Origin: Spirosoma rigui
GTDB taxonomy: Bacteria > Bacteroidota > Bacteroidia > Cytophagales > Spirosomataceae
NCBI RefSeq assembly: GCF_002067135.1
Contig: NZ_CP020105.1
Span: forward strand, 4,774,001 to 4,838,000
Length of the DNA stretch: 64,000 bases
Direction of reading: 5' to 3'
The notes beneath the pieces were generated by a model that was given only the letters and a program-made list of their open reading frames with translations, searched no databases and was not told the DNA's origin. The position numbers and the translations under genes are program-made. Shown piece by piece: positions 36,946 to 46,122 of this stretch (positions within the stretch are counted from its first letter, which is position 1; every line of letters begins with the position of its first letter).

Positions 36946-38999
36946 TTACTGCTTCACAATTTTTACCGTCTGGTTCTGGGTACCACTACGTACCCGCAAC
37001 AGCAATAATCCCGCCCGTTGCTGGCGCAGATCGAACTGCTGATAGGTCGCTCCTTCTGCCTGCCCGATAGACCGGTTCTCGACCAGATGACCATTCAGGT
37101 CAATCAGCCTTACTTCCACCGATTGCCCCGCCCCGTCCTGAATCATTACGTTCAGCCAGTCGCTGACCGGGTTACCCAGCACCCGTACCTGCAATCCACC
37201 CCCTGCTTCGTCAACTCCCTGACGCGCCCGCCCGCAGGCCACCTTCAGGTTCCACACGTAGCTCACCACCACGCCCCCCTGACGGGCCATCAGTGTAAAC
37301 GGTTATACGTCATCAGCCGTGCGGCTTTCCCGATCCACTAACTGGTTGGGGTCGGTAGTCCAGCCCGTGATACCCGCGGCTGCGTACGCAATGGGTGAGC
37401 CGTCGCCCCCACTGGTGTTAAAGCGGATAGCGCCTGTTTCACAGTTGTAGACAGGTGCCGTCAGCGTCAGCGGTCCACCGCTGGGGGGCGTTGGCGGATT
37501 CTGGCAGTAGGCTCCGAAGTCGAACAGCAGACTGGCTGTCTGACCGGCCTGAGTCGCCTGGATGAGAATGGGTTTGGGATCGTTGCGCAGCTCCTGCTCG
37601 ACAGTGCCGGTATTGGCCAGCAAGGACATTCGGTTGATGCCGGGAGCTGTATACGTAATGGGCGAGCCATCGCCCCCGTGGGTATTAAACATAATAGCGC
37701 CCGTCCGGCAATCGTAGGTAGGCGTAGTGAGTGTCAGACCGGCCTGGCGTTCGGACAGAAGTTTAATGACTCCCGTAGTGCCCGAGAACACAAGCCCACC
37801 GTCGGGGGCCAGCTCAATATCGGTGAGCCGCTCGATTTTCGTGGCCGACAGGCTAAAGGTGCGCTGCGCCACAATGGGTAATAAAGTCGACTGATCCAGA
37901 AACGGGTTGCCCGGCATCGTGCCGATCTTAACCAACCGGTAATCGAAGTTAGGGGCACCAATGGCGGTACTGCCCAAGACGTAATAAGTCTGCCCCCCAC
38001 CGTCGACATACCGGGTAACAAAAGCCGGCGTTGGGTCAACCTCATTGAAGGCCCGGCCCCGGCTCAGGCTTCCGTCTGCGTTAATTTCCAGCAAAATAGT
38101 CTTTGGTGGAGCCTGCACCGGCGATGAGAATGCATAACCCGACCCGACCAATACATAGCCATTGCCGTTGGCTGCGGGGCAAAGATCCGTAATGGCATAC
38201 ACCGAACGCACCAGATTGAAACTGGAGGCCCGCAGGACATCCAGCAATTTTACCCATTGTATTTCGCCCTGATCACTCAGCCTGGCCACCCACCCCGCTG
38301 ACGGGTTGTCGCTGTTGAATGGGTCACCCACTACGCCAGGCACGTAGCCCCCAACCAGGTCCCCCCCGCCCGCCATGTTCATGACCATTTCGGTTCTTAC
38401 CTGAATATCATTGGCAGAGGTGACCGGATTCGTATGGGAAGCGGAGGCCGGGCTGGTCAGGTTTTTGCTCCAGCGTTCGTTGCCATTGGCATCGTAGGCT
38501 GTCAGCCGGCCGGTTTCGTTTAGAATCAAAAAGCCATTGTCGGGTGTACCCAGGATTTTTTTTACCTCGCTAAAGTCCATGCTGGTGGCACTCCCCGGAC
38601 CGTAACCGCTATACAGGTCATGTTTGAAAACCACCTGACCCGCGCTGCTTACTTTCTGATAGCCATACCGGGAGTAGAAACGCCTTGAATCGAGTGGAGG
38701 CAGGTAGTTGATTTCAAAATAAAACGAGATGATTCCCCATCCGTTGTGGTTCCCGTGGGCGTACCCATACGCTGGAGCGTATCGCCCAACAGTGTATACT
38801 TGATACCATTGTGGAGGATGGCCCCGTCCGCCGTGATGGCAAGCTGATTCTTATTGCTGGTGTAGCTGATGTAATGAAGGTCGGGATAGGTTTTTATCCA
38901 CTGCGGATCGGGAATCGGCAATTGGCTCCACGCGCCTGTGGCGACAAAAAGCAAGGCTGAAACGAGCCCCTGACGAATATAGCGGTAGAGAGGATGCAT
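36946..38999 (-). pseudogene. Broken T9SS-secreted protein gene (frameshift plus in-frame stop)
   Basis: Three consecutive open frames form one gene of about 684 codons. Piece 1 starts at the ATG at 38999 with a signal peptide ending GAWSQ and runs to about 38735, where a run of four G on the coding strand (cccc at 38735-38738 on the plus strand) shifts the frame. The continuation GIISFYFEINYLPPLDSRRFY joins the middle piece without a start codon. The middle piece ends at TAA (37305-37303), but the same frame continues PFTLMARQGGVVVSYVW and ends in a T9SS type A sorting domain (about 36946-37190, GNPVSDWLNV ... VKIVKQ). Two copies of a YxCxTGAIxFNT module lie in the middle piece. A correct genome with two lesions means a dead or dying gene; the homopolymer shift could be a sequencing error, but the stop codon is less easily explained so. 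Confidence 0.8.
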
Positions 39000-39267
39000 A
39001 TACCTGACAGATAAGTGGATAGATGGTTTTTTTTGCGCCCGAAAGCACCCCGTAAATGTCCCGCCCCTCCACCGATCAGGTTATGAGTGCCGTCAATGAG
39101 TAAGCTGTTCTTCATCACATCATCTGTATGACTCCGGCTCAATCCCGGTCGGCCGCGCACGCCCCCAGGCCCCCGCACGGCCGTTACCCGAGAAATTCAT
39201 TCCCAACAGGGTAAAAAATGACCGCAACTCGTTTATTGCTGCGCAGTCCTAACCTACTTCGGCTTCC

Positions 39268-41166
39268 ATGTTCTACCGATTCCTGTTCCTTTTAACCCTT
39301 CTGAGCTTTTCGTCGGCTCAGGCGCAGAACCCACCCATCCACCTGATTCCCCAGCCCGTAGCGCTTACCCAGGGCAGCGGGTCGTTTGCGCTCACGAATA
39401 CAACGACCATTTCTTACACCCAGCCCGACAGCCGGTTTACCGCCGACATGCTGGCGCAAAAGCTGTCCCTGCCTACTGGTTTCGCCCTCAAGGCCAAAGC
39501 CGGAAAAGCCGCTGCTACGGGTAGTATCCAGCTGGTGTTGAACACAACGCCCGATAATCGGCTGGGTGCCGAAGGGTATCGGTTGGAGGTGACGCCCAAA
39601 ACTATCGTCCTCCTGGCCAACAAACCTGCCGGGCTGTACTACGGTGCGCAGACGTTGCTCCAGCTGTTCCCGGCCGATATTGAAAGCACCAGTCTGGTGA
39701 AGCGGAACTGGTCGGTACCGAGCGTCCGGATTATGGATTACCCGCGCTTTGGCTGGCGCGGCATTATGCTCGACGTGAGCCGCCATTTCTTTCCCAAGGA
39801 CGATGTCAAACGGTATATCGATGAACTGGCCCGCCTGAAATACAATACCTTCCACTGGCACCTGACCGACGACAACGGCTGGCGGATCGAGATCAAGTCG
39901 TTACCGAAACTGACCTCGGTGGGTGCGTGGCGCGTTCCCCGCACGGGCGACTTTGGTGAGCTGGCTCCCCCCAAACCGGGCGAACCCGCTACCGACGGTG
40001 GTTTTTACACCCAGGACGATATTCGGGACATTGTTCGCTACGCGCAGGAACGGAACGTAACGATTGTGCCCGAGATCGACGTGCCGGGTCATAGCATGGC
40101 GGCTCTGGCGGCCTATCCCGAGCTGTCCTGCTCCCGGGACACCAGCGTGCGCGTCAACCCCGGTTCCAACTTCGCCCAGTGGTTCCCCAACGGTACGTTC
40201 AAGATGTTCATCGATAATACATTGAACCCATCCGACGAAAAGGTATATACCTTCCTCGACAAGGTATTCACCGAAGTAGCCGCGCTGTTTCCCGGTCAAT
40301 ACATTCACGCCGGGGGTGATGAATGTTATAAGGGATTCTGGGAGAAAGACCCCGGTTGTCAGGCGCTGATGAAACAGCAGGGTTTCAAACACGTCGACGA
40401 GTTGCAGGGCTATTTCATGAAGCGGGTCGAGACGATCCTGAAAGCAAAAGGCAAGCGGCTCATCGGCTGGGACGAAATCCTCGAAGGCGGCATTGCTCCC
40501 GATGCGACGGTTATGAGTTGGCGCGGCATTAAAGGCGGTATTGAAGCCGCCCAGCAAGGTCATAGCGTAGTGATGACGCCCAACCAGTTCGTTTATATCG
40601 ACTTCATGCAGGGCGATCCCACACTGGAACCACCCATCTATAGCACGCTGCGGCTGAAAACGAGCTACCATTACGAACCCGTGCCTGACGGTGTCGATGC
40701 CAAATTCATTCTGGGTGGGCAGGCTAATCTATGGACCGAAGCGATTACGACCCTGAGTCATGCCGAGTACATGAGCTACCCCCGCTGCTGGGCCCTGGCT
40801 GATGTGTACTGGTCGCCGAAAGCCAGTCGCAGCTGGGAAGCGTTCGTTCCCCGGCTGGAAACCCAGTTCGGACGGGCCGACCGGGCGGGGATCAACTACT
40901 CCCTGAGTACCTACGACCCCATTGTAACCACAACCCGCAATGACTCGCTGCTCGTGGCGACGATCACGACGGAGATTCCCGACCTGGATATTTTCTATAC
41001 CATCGACGATTCGGTTCCTGGCCGGTATGCCACCCGCTACACCCAGCCGATCGCCATTCCTGAAGGCCCCGTCACGCTACGGGTAATCACCTACCGGGGT
41101 GGTAAACCCATTGGCCGGATGCTGACCCTGAAACGCGATGAACTGAAAAAGCGGGCCAAGCAATAA
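39268..41166 (+). CDS. Beta-N-acetylhexosaminidase (GH20)
   Basis: This 632-aa secreted glycoside hydrolase of family 20 releases terminal GlcNAc/GalNAc by substrate-assisted catalysis. Signal peptide about 1-20 (SSAQAQ). The GH20b domain covers about 22-150. The catalytic TIM barrel starts at FGWRGIMLDVSRHF (about 161-174), includes FHWHLTDDNGWRIEIK, EIDVPGHS and the catalytic pair Asp351-Glu352 in HAGGDECYKGFW, and LGGQANLWTEAI near the active-site end. A C-terminal beta domain (about 545-632) is present. It is likely periplasmic or at the cell surface and acts on chitin fragments, peptidoglycan or glycan chains. Confidence 0.94.
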   Translation: MFYRFLFLLTLLSFSSAQAQNPPIHLIPQPVALTQGSGSFALTNTTTISYTQPDSRFTADMLAQKLSLPTGFALKAKAGKAAATGSIQLVLNTTPDNRLGAEGYRLEVTPKTIVLLANKPAGLYYGAQTLLQLFPADIESTSLVKRNWSVPSVRIMDYPRFGWRGIMLDVSRHFFPKDDVKRYIDELARLKYNTFHWHLTDDNGWRIEIKSLPKLTSVGAWRVPRTGDFGELAPPKPGEPATDGGFYTQDDIRDIVRYAQERNVTIVPEIDVPGHSMAALAAYPELSCSRDTSVRVNPGSNFAQWFPNGTFKMFIDNTLNPSDEKVYTFLDKVFTEVAALFPGQYIHAGGDECYKGFWEKDPGCQALMKQQGFKHVDELQGYFMKRVETILKAKGKRLIGWDEILEGGIAPDATVMSWRGIKGGIEAAQQGHSVVMTPNQFVYIDFMQGDPTLEPPIYSTLRLKTSYHYEPVPDGVDAKFILGGQANLWTEAITTLSHAEYMSYPRCWALADVYWSPKASRSWEAFVPRLETQFGRADRAGINYSLSTYDPIVTTTRNDSLLVATITTEIPDLDIFYTIDDSVPGRYATRYTQPIAIPEGPVTLRVITYRGGKPIGRMLTLKRDELKKRAKQ

Positions 41167-41265
41167 CGGAAGCATGGGTATTGTGCTGTCCTGTCAAGTG
41201 TCGGGTCTACGGGCCCGACACCCTACCACAACGAGTCACTACCCAAAAAAGAGCCTGGCGGCTGC

Positions 41266-41634
41266 TTACAGTCCCGTTGACTCGCCCATCAGGAAACCAC
41301 CGTCGACAATAAACAGCGTAGCACCCGTGTCGGCACCTGTGCGGGTCCGGTGAACACTTTCCTGGTCAGACACCTCGAACGACATTCCCTGCGTGAGCCG
41401 GAACAGCTGCCCATCGCCCAGTTCCACTTCCAGCACACCCGACACGACAAACATAATGTGACCCCGTTTGCACCAGTGGTCAGACAGGTAACCGGCGGAA
41501 TAGTCGACCAGACGAACCCGGAGCGAACCAAACTTCAGGGTTCGCCAGAAAGCCGACCCCAACTCGCCGGGGTATTCAGTAGCGGGCACATTAGCCCAGT
41601 CGGTAACCTGGAAAGGGATTGAGGGGGTATTCAT
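41266..41634 (-). CDS. Cupin-fold protein (DHCW-motif type)
   Basis: This 122-aa single-domain cupin has no signal peptide. The beta-barrel motif region reads YLSDHWCKRGHIMFVVSGVLEVEL, split as YLSDHWCKRGH (about 49-59) and MFVVSGVLEVELGDG, then SFEVSDQESVHRTRTG with the second-motif His. The unusual D-H-W-C run matches the group named DHCW-motif cupins. Metal ligands are probably His52, His59 and the downstream His. No substrate is known. It converges with the GH20 gene. Confidence 0.78.
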   Translation of the reverse strand: MNTPSIPFQVTDWANVPATEYPGELGSAFWRTLKFGSLRVRLVDYSAGYLSDHWCKRGHIMFVVSGVLEVELGDGQLFRLTQGMSFEVSDQESVHRTRTGADTGATLFIVDGGFLMGESTGL

Positions 41635-41766
41635 TGGTTGGGAAGCAGTGAGTCGTAAAGTTGGCTGTAAAGTTGACTCCCTACCGGCAATTAAACAACT
41701 GGCGTTCCGCCGGAAGCCGTCAATCGGTGCTTTATAATCAGTTCTTTACCGATCGGGGCTCCCGCC

Positions 41767-41822
41767 TATGGTCTGAAATAATTCAATTTATGGGCCATCA
41801 TCCGCCGTATGCTCTGAAATAA
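41767..41822 (+). repeat. Direct repeats upstream of the pyrB promoter
   Basis: Two copies of a 15-bp word, TATGGTCTGAAATAA (41767-41781) and TATGCTCTGAAATAA (41808-41822), differ at one base. Their starts are 41 bp apart, near four helical turns. The second copy ends 14 bp before the pyrB -7 box, where a -33 element would lie. They look like regulator binding sites. Confidence 0.6.
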
Positions 41823-41836
41823 GCAGCGGCCGGTGC

Positions 41837-41844
41837 TATCTTTG
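41837..41844 (+). promoter_or_regulatory. -7 promoter motif for pyrB
   Basis: TATCTTTG is an exact TAnnTTTG match, 28 bp before the ATG. No -33 TTTG is seen at normal spacing, which fits a promoter that depends on an activator bound at the adjacent direct repeats. Confidence 0.62.
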
Positions 41845-41872
41845 CCCGATTTTAGTCGTTCTGTCACCCCTC

Positions 41873-42796
41873 ATGGCCCAATCCCTCAGCGTCCGCCATC
41901 TGGTGGGCATCAAAGACCTGACCGAGTCCGATATTCAGTTGATTCTGGATACCGCCGGACAGTTCAAGGAAGTGATCAACCGTCCCATCAAGAAAGTCCC
42001 GTCCCTGCGCGACGTGACGATAGCCAACGTTTTCTTCGAGAATTCGACCCGCACCCGGCTCTCGTTCGAGTTGGCCGAAAAACGGCTGTCGGCCGACGTC
42101 GTAAATTTCTCGGCATCCGGCTCGTCGGTCAAGAAAGGCGAAACCCTCCTCGATACGGTCAATAACATCCTGGCCATGAAGGTCGATATGGTGGTCATGC
42201 GGCACAGCAGCCCCGGCGCGCCCCATTACCTGACCAAACACATCAAAGCCAATGTCGTCAACGCCGGCGACGGAACCCACGAACACCCGACCCAGGCCCT
42301 GCTCGACTCGTTCTCGATCCGCTCCGCCCTGGGCGACGTAGCGGGCAAACGCGTGGCCATCATCGGCGATATCACCCACTCCCGGGTGGCACTGTCCAAC
42401 ATTTTCTGTTTGCAAAAGCAAGGTGCGGAAGTCATGGTCTGCGGGCCAAAAACCCTGATTCCGAAGCACATCGAAAGTCTCGGCGTTAAGGTTGGCCACG
42501 ACGTACGGGCGGCACTCGCCTGGTGCGACGTAGCCAACGTACTACGTATCCAGCTGGAGCGGCAACAGATCAAATACTTCCCGTCCCTGCGCGAGTACTC
42601 CCTTTATTTCGGGATCTCCAAGCAGATGCTCGATGAACTTGACCGGCCCATTGTGCTCATGCACCCCGGCCCCATTAACCGGGGCGTCGAACTCACTTCC
42701 GACGCGGCCGATTCGAGCCACAGCATCATTCTCGATCAGGTCGAAAACGGCGTAGCAGTCCGGATGGCGGTGCTCTATCTGCTGGCGCAGTTATAG
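41873..42796 (+). CDS. pyrB: Aspartate carbamoyltransferase catalytic subunit
   Basis: This 307-aa enzyme makes carbamoyl-aspartate, the first committed step of pyrimidine synthesis. Carbamoyl-phosphate-binding ENSTRTRLSFELAEKRL (about 52-68), HSSPGAPHYL, GDGTHEHPTQALLDSFSI (about 134-151, with the HPTQ motif) and HPGPINRGVEL near the C terminus are all present. The length is normal. No regulatory pyrI subunit follows. It has its own promoter with upstream direct repeats, and pyrF lies 6 kb away on the other strand. Confidence 0.95.
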   Translation: MAQSLSVRHLVGIKDLTESDIQLILDTAGQFKEVINRPIKKVPSLRDVTIANVFFENSTRTRLSFELAEKRLSADVVNFSASGSSVKKGETLLDTVNNILAMKVDMVVMRHSSPGAPHYLTKHIKANVVNAGDGTHEHPTQALLDSFSIRSALGDVAGKRVAIIGDITHSRVALSNIFCLQKQGAEVMVCGPKTLIPKHIESLGVKVGHDVRAALAWCDVANVLRIQLERQQIKYFPSLREYSLYFGISKQMLDELDRPIVLMHPGPINRGVELTSDAADSSHSIILDQVENGVAVRMAVLYLLAQL

Positions 42797-42963
42797 GCTG
42801 GCTGTCGGAGTGGTAACGACATAAGCAATGGGACGGCCGGGCTGCCCCTTCATACGGATGGAATGCGGTCTGGCCACGCTGATTAATCAATCAAATCACG
42901 TAGCTTTAACGACGCCCGGCTGATCGACCCGTCAGCCGTTTCACCATCCCGTTACCAACCCAC

Positions 42964-44865
42964 ATGAACGTCCGTCATACCTTGCCAGCCCTTATGCTGG
43001 CCTTTTTTCTGTGTACCAGTCCGTTCGCAAGAGCCCAAACCCCGGCCCCGGCCGACGTCTACCAGCAGCTTCAGCAACTGGCCATCATGGAGCAGAAGAT
43101 CATGATGCCCATGCGCGACGGCGTCCGGCTGGCCACCGATGTCTACCGACCCAAAACGGATAAACCCGTTCCCATCATTTTCTCTAAAACGCCCTACAAT
43201 TTCAACAGCTGGGGTGATGGCGAACAACGCGCCGGCACCTACCAGGCCGCCCTCGACGCCGTACAGCGCGGCTATGCCTATGTTGTGCAGAACGAACGGG
43301 GCAAGTTTTTCTCCGAAGGGGAGTGGGATATCCTGGGGCCACCCACTACCGATGGCTACGACGCCTTCGCCTGGATGAAAGCCCAACCGTGGTCGAACGG
43401 CAAGATAGGGACGATGGGCTGCTCCTCAACGGCCGAATGGCAGATGGCCGTTGCCGCCCTCGATCACCCGGACCACGCGGCTATGGTACCCATGGGATTT
43501 GGCGCGGGCGTAGGCCGGGTGGCACCGTTTATGGAACAGGGAAACTGGTACCGGGGCGGAGCGCAGCAGATGCTGTTCACGACCTGGCTTTACGGCACCC
43601 AGACGGACGCGGCCCGGCCCATTTTCCCGAAAACGGCGACGAGTGACGACCTGACCCGGGCGTCGCGCTTCTATGACCTGGCTCCGGAAATGCCCAAAGT
43701 CGACTGGGCGCAGGGACTCCGGCACCTGCCCGTGCAGGATATCCTTAAAAACGTGAATGGGCAGAAGGGGGTCTACGATAAGATGATCGTTCGCCAGCCC
43801 AACGACCCCGACTGGTATAAGGGGGGGCTCTACCACGACAATATGCCCTTTAACAAGCCCAGCTACTGGTTCGTCTCCTGGTACGACGTGTCGAGCAGCC
43901 CCAATCTGGCACTGTTCAACCATGTCCGTAAAAACGCCACTGACCCAGCCATGCGCGACGCTCAATTTCTGGTCATTGCCCCTACCCTGCACTGTGCCTA
44001 CAAACGCGCCACGAAGAACACCGTCGTGGGCGAACGGAGCGTAGGTGATGCCCGCCTGGATTACGATGGCCTGATTTACGGCTGGTTCGACTATTGGCTG
44101 AAGGGCGAGCAGAACGACGTGTTGACAAAAACGCCCCGGGTCCGATACTACACTATGGGTGCCAACAAATGGCAGACGGCCGAAACCTGGCCCCCGGCCA
44201 GCTCCCGCATGACCACTTATTACCTGTCGAGCAATGGCCGGGCCAACAGCTTATATGGCGACGGGAAGCTGACACCGGTGGCCCCCGGCAAGAACGAAAA
44301 GGCCGATGGTTTTGCCTACGATCCGGCCTACCCGGTTCCCTCTTACGGCGGCAATGTATGCTGTACCGGCACGGCCATTCAGGGCGGTGCCTTCGACCAG
44401 CACCAGATGGAAACCCGGCAGGATATCCTGGTCTACACGACCGAGCCCTTTGCCGAAGGCGTTGAGATGACCGGTTCGATCGAGACGACGCTGTACGTAG
44501 CCTCCGATGTCAAAGACACGGATTTCACCGTTAAAGTAATCGACGTTTATCCGGATGGCCAGGCGTTTAACCTGGACGAAACCATCCTGCGCGCCCGCTA
44601 CCGCGACGGCTTCGATAAGGAAGTGATGATGGAAAACGGCAAGGTGTACAAACTTAACCTGAGCCCGATGGCAACGAGCAATTTCTTCGCACCGGGACAC
44701 CGCATCCGGATCGAAGTGTCGAGCAGCAACTTTCCCCGCTTTGAGCGTAACCTGAACACGGGGGGCAAAAACTACGACGAGTCGAAAGGCGTAGTGGCTC
44801 ATAACCAGGTGTTTCACACGGCCAGCTATCCGTCGCAAATCCGGCTGCCGCTGGTGACGAAATAG
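42964..44865 (+). CDS. CocE/NonD-family (X-Pro dipeptidyl-peptidase S15-like) hydrolase
   Basis: This 633-aa secreted alpha/beta hydrolase has a signal peptide of about 25 residues (FARAQ). The hydrolase core starts [17 protein letters not shown] (about 47-63). The nucleophile elbow is [12 protein letters not shown] with Ser154, and a catalytic Asp and His follow ([10 protein letters not shown] region). The C-terminal PepX_C jelly roll contains the [18 protein letters not shown] motif. Members cleave ester or amide bonds, including acyl-peptides, beta-lactam side chains or esters such as cocaine, so the substrate is open. It may head a run with the VWA gene 91 bp downstream. Confidence 0.88.
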   Translation: MNVRHTLPALMLAFFLCTSPFARAQTPAPADVYQQLQQLAIMEQKIMMPMRDGVRLATDVYRPKTDKPVPIIFSKTPYNFNSWGDGEQRAGTYQAALDAVQRGYAYVVQNERGKFFSEGEWDILGPPTTDGYDAFAWMKAQPWSNGKIGTMGCSSTAEWQMAVAALDHPDHAAMVPMGFGAGVGRVAPFMEQGNWYRGGAQQMLFTTWLYGTQTDAARPIFPKTATSDDLTRASRFYDLAPEMPKVDWAQGLRHLPVQDILKNVNGQKGVYDKMIVRQPNDPDWYKGGLYHDNMPFNKPSYWFVSWYDVSSSPNLALFNHVRKNATDPAMRDAQFLVIAPTLHCAYKRATKNTVVGERSVGDARLDYDGLIYGWFDYWLKGEQNDVLTKTPRVRYYTMGANKWQTAETWPPASSRMTTYYLSSNGRANSLYGDGKLTPVAPGKNEKADGFAYDPAYPVPSYGGNVCCTGTAIQGGAFDQHQMETRQDILVYTTEPFAEGVEMTGSIETTLYVASDVKDTDFTVKVIDVYPDGQAFNLDETILRARYRDGFDKEVMMENGKVYKLNLSPMATSNFFAPGHRIRIEVSSSNFPRFERNLNTGGKNYDESKGVVAHNQVFHTASYPSQIRLPLVTK

Positions 44866-44956
44866 ACGGCGCATCAACCGAACAAATCCCCGAACCACGC
44901 TGTTCTTTGTTCGATTCCGGCTCACTGGGACTGTACACCTTATACCCCTCATTGCT

Positions 44957-46060
44957 ATGAAAGGCTTTCAATTTTCTGACTATATACCACCCGAGCAAAA
45001 AGAAGGCAACAAGTTTGACCAACTGCTCAATATCTTCCAGCAACTGCTGCTGCTGACCTCCGGCGATGTGGAGCAGGCGATGTCGTGGATGAGCCAGCTT
45101 GACCGGCAGTATGGCCTTACCGACGACAAATACGGCATCGGAAACTTCTTCGATGACCTGAAGGAGAAAGGCTATCTGACGGAGTCGAACGAGCAGGGCA
45201 AAATCGTGATGACGCCAAAAAGCGAGCAGACGATCCGGCGGTCGGCCCTCGAAGAGATCTTCGGCAAGCTCGAACGGTCGAAATCGGGCGGCAATCACCA
45301 GACACCTTACACCGGCACCGGCGATGAGCTAAGCAGCGACATGCGAACCTATCAGTTCGGCGATTCGCTGGAGCAGATCTCCATGACGGAGTCGATCCGA
45401 AACGCGCAGATCAACAGTGGCGTTGAGGACTTTACGTTGATGGAGCGCGACCTGGAGGTAACCCAGAAAGAGCAGAAAACGCAGACCTCGACAGTGCTGA
45501 TGATCGACATCAGCCACTCGATGATTCTGTACGGCGAAGACCGGATCACCCCCGCTAAAAAAGTGGCTCTTGCGCTGGTCGAGCTGATCAAGATTAAGTA
45601 CCCGAAAGACACGCTCGACATTGTGGTGTTCGGCAATGACGCCTGGCAAATTCAGGCTAAAGAACTCCCCTATCTGGAAGTAGGCCCCTACCACACCAAT
45701 ACCGTTGCGGGTCTGGAACTGGCGATGGACCTGCTGCGTCGGCGGAAGAACAAGAACAAGCAGATCTTCATGATCACCGATGGCAAACCAACCTGTTTGA
45801 AAGAAGGAATCAAGTACTACAAGAACTCGTTTGGTCTGGATCGCAAAGTAGTGAGCAAAACGCTGACCCTGGCCGCGCAGGCCCGTCGTCTGGAAATTCC
45901 GGTGACAACGTTCATGATCGCCAGCGATCCCTACCTGAAACAGTTCGTGCAGGAGTTCACTAAGGTAAACAACGGCCGCGCTTACTACAGTGGTCTCCAG
46001 GGTCTCGGCAACATGATGTTCGAGGATTTCCAGCGTAATCGCCGGAAAAACATCAAGTAG
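44957..46060 (+). CDS. VWA (von Willebrand factor A) domain protein
   Basis: This 367-aa cytoplasmic protein has a helical N-terminal region (about 1-150) and a C-terminal VWA domain with a complete MIDAS: LMIDISHSMILYG (DxSxS at 184-188), the T in YHTNTVAGL and the D in FMITDGKPT. It ends with the basic NRRKNIK tail. Related bacterial proteins usually work with a MoxR/ChlI-type AAA+ ATPase as metal-insertion or protein-remodelling pairs, but no AAA+ gene lies in the window. The next gene (beta-lactamase-fold protein) starts 62 bp downstream on the same strand. Confidence 0.85.
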   Translation: MKGFQFSDYIPPEQKEGNKFDQLLNIFQQLLLLTSGDVEQAMSWMSQLDRQYGLTDDKYGIGNFFDDLKEKGYLTESNEQGKIVMTPKSEQTIRRSALEEIFGKLERSKSGGNHQTPYTGTGDELSSDMRTYQFGDSLEQISMTESIRNAQINSGVEDFTLMERDLEVTQKEQKTQTSTVLMIDISHSMILYGEDRITPAKKVALALVELIKIKYPKDTLDIVVFGNDAWQIQAKELPYLEVGPYHTNTVAGLELAMDLLRRRKNKNKQIFMITDGKPTCLKEGIKYYKNSFGLDRKVVSKTLTLAAQARRLEIPVTTFMIASDPYLKQFVQEFTKVNNGRAYYSGLQGLGNMMFEDFQRNRRKNIK

Positions 46061-46122
46061 CCCGCCGGTACGTCTTGTGGGTACCCGGCTCACGTAAACC
46101 TGCGGATAAACCCGTACACCTG

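Noticed and set aside
41198-41221. An 8-bp hairpin (gtgtcggg / cccgacac) between the GH20 and cupin genes
   Set aside because: No T run follows on either strand close enough, so I do not list it as a terminator; it may still be a weak one.
42901-42908. TAGCTTTA upstream of the CocE-like gene, and the same word at 27125-27132
   Set aside because: The last base of the -7 consensus is wrong and there is no -33 box, so both are left out.
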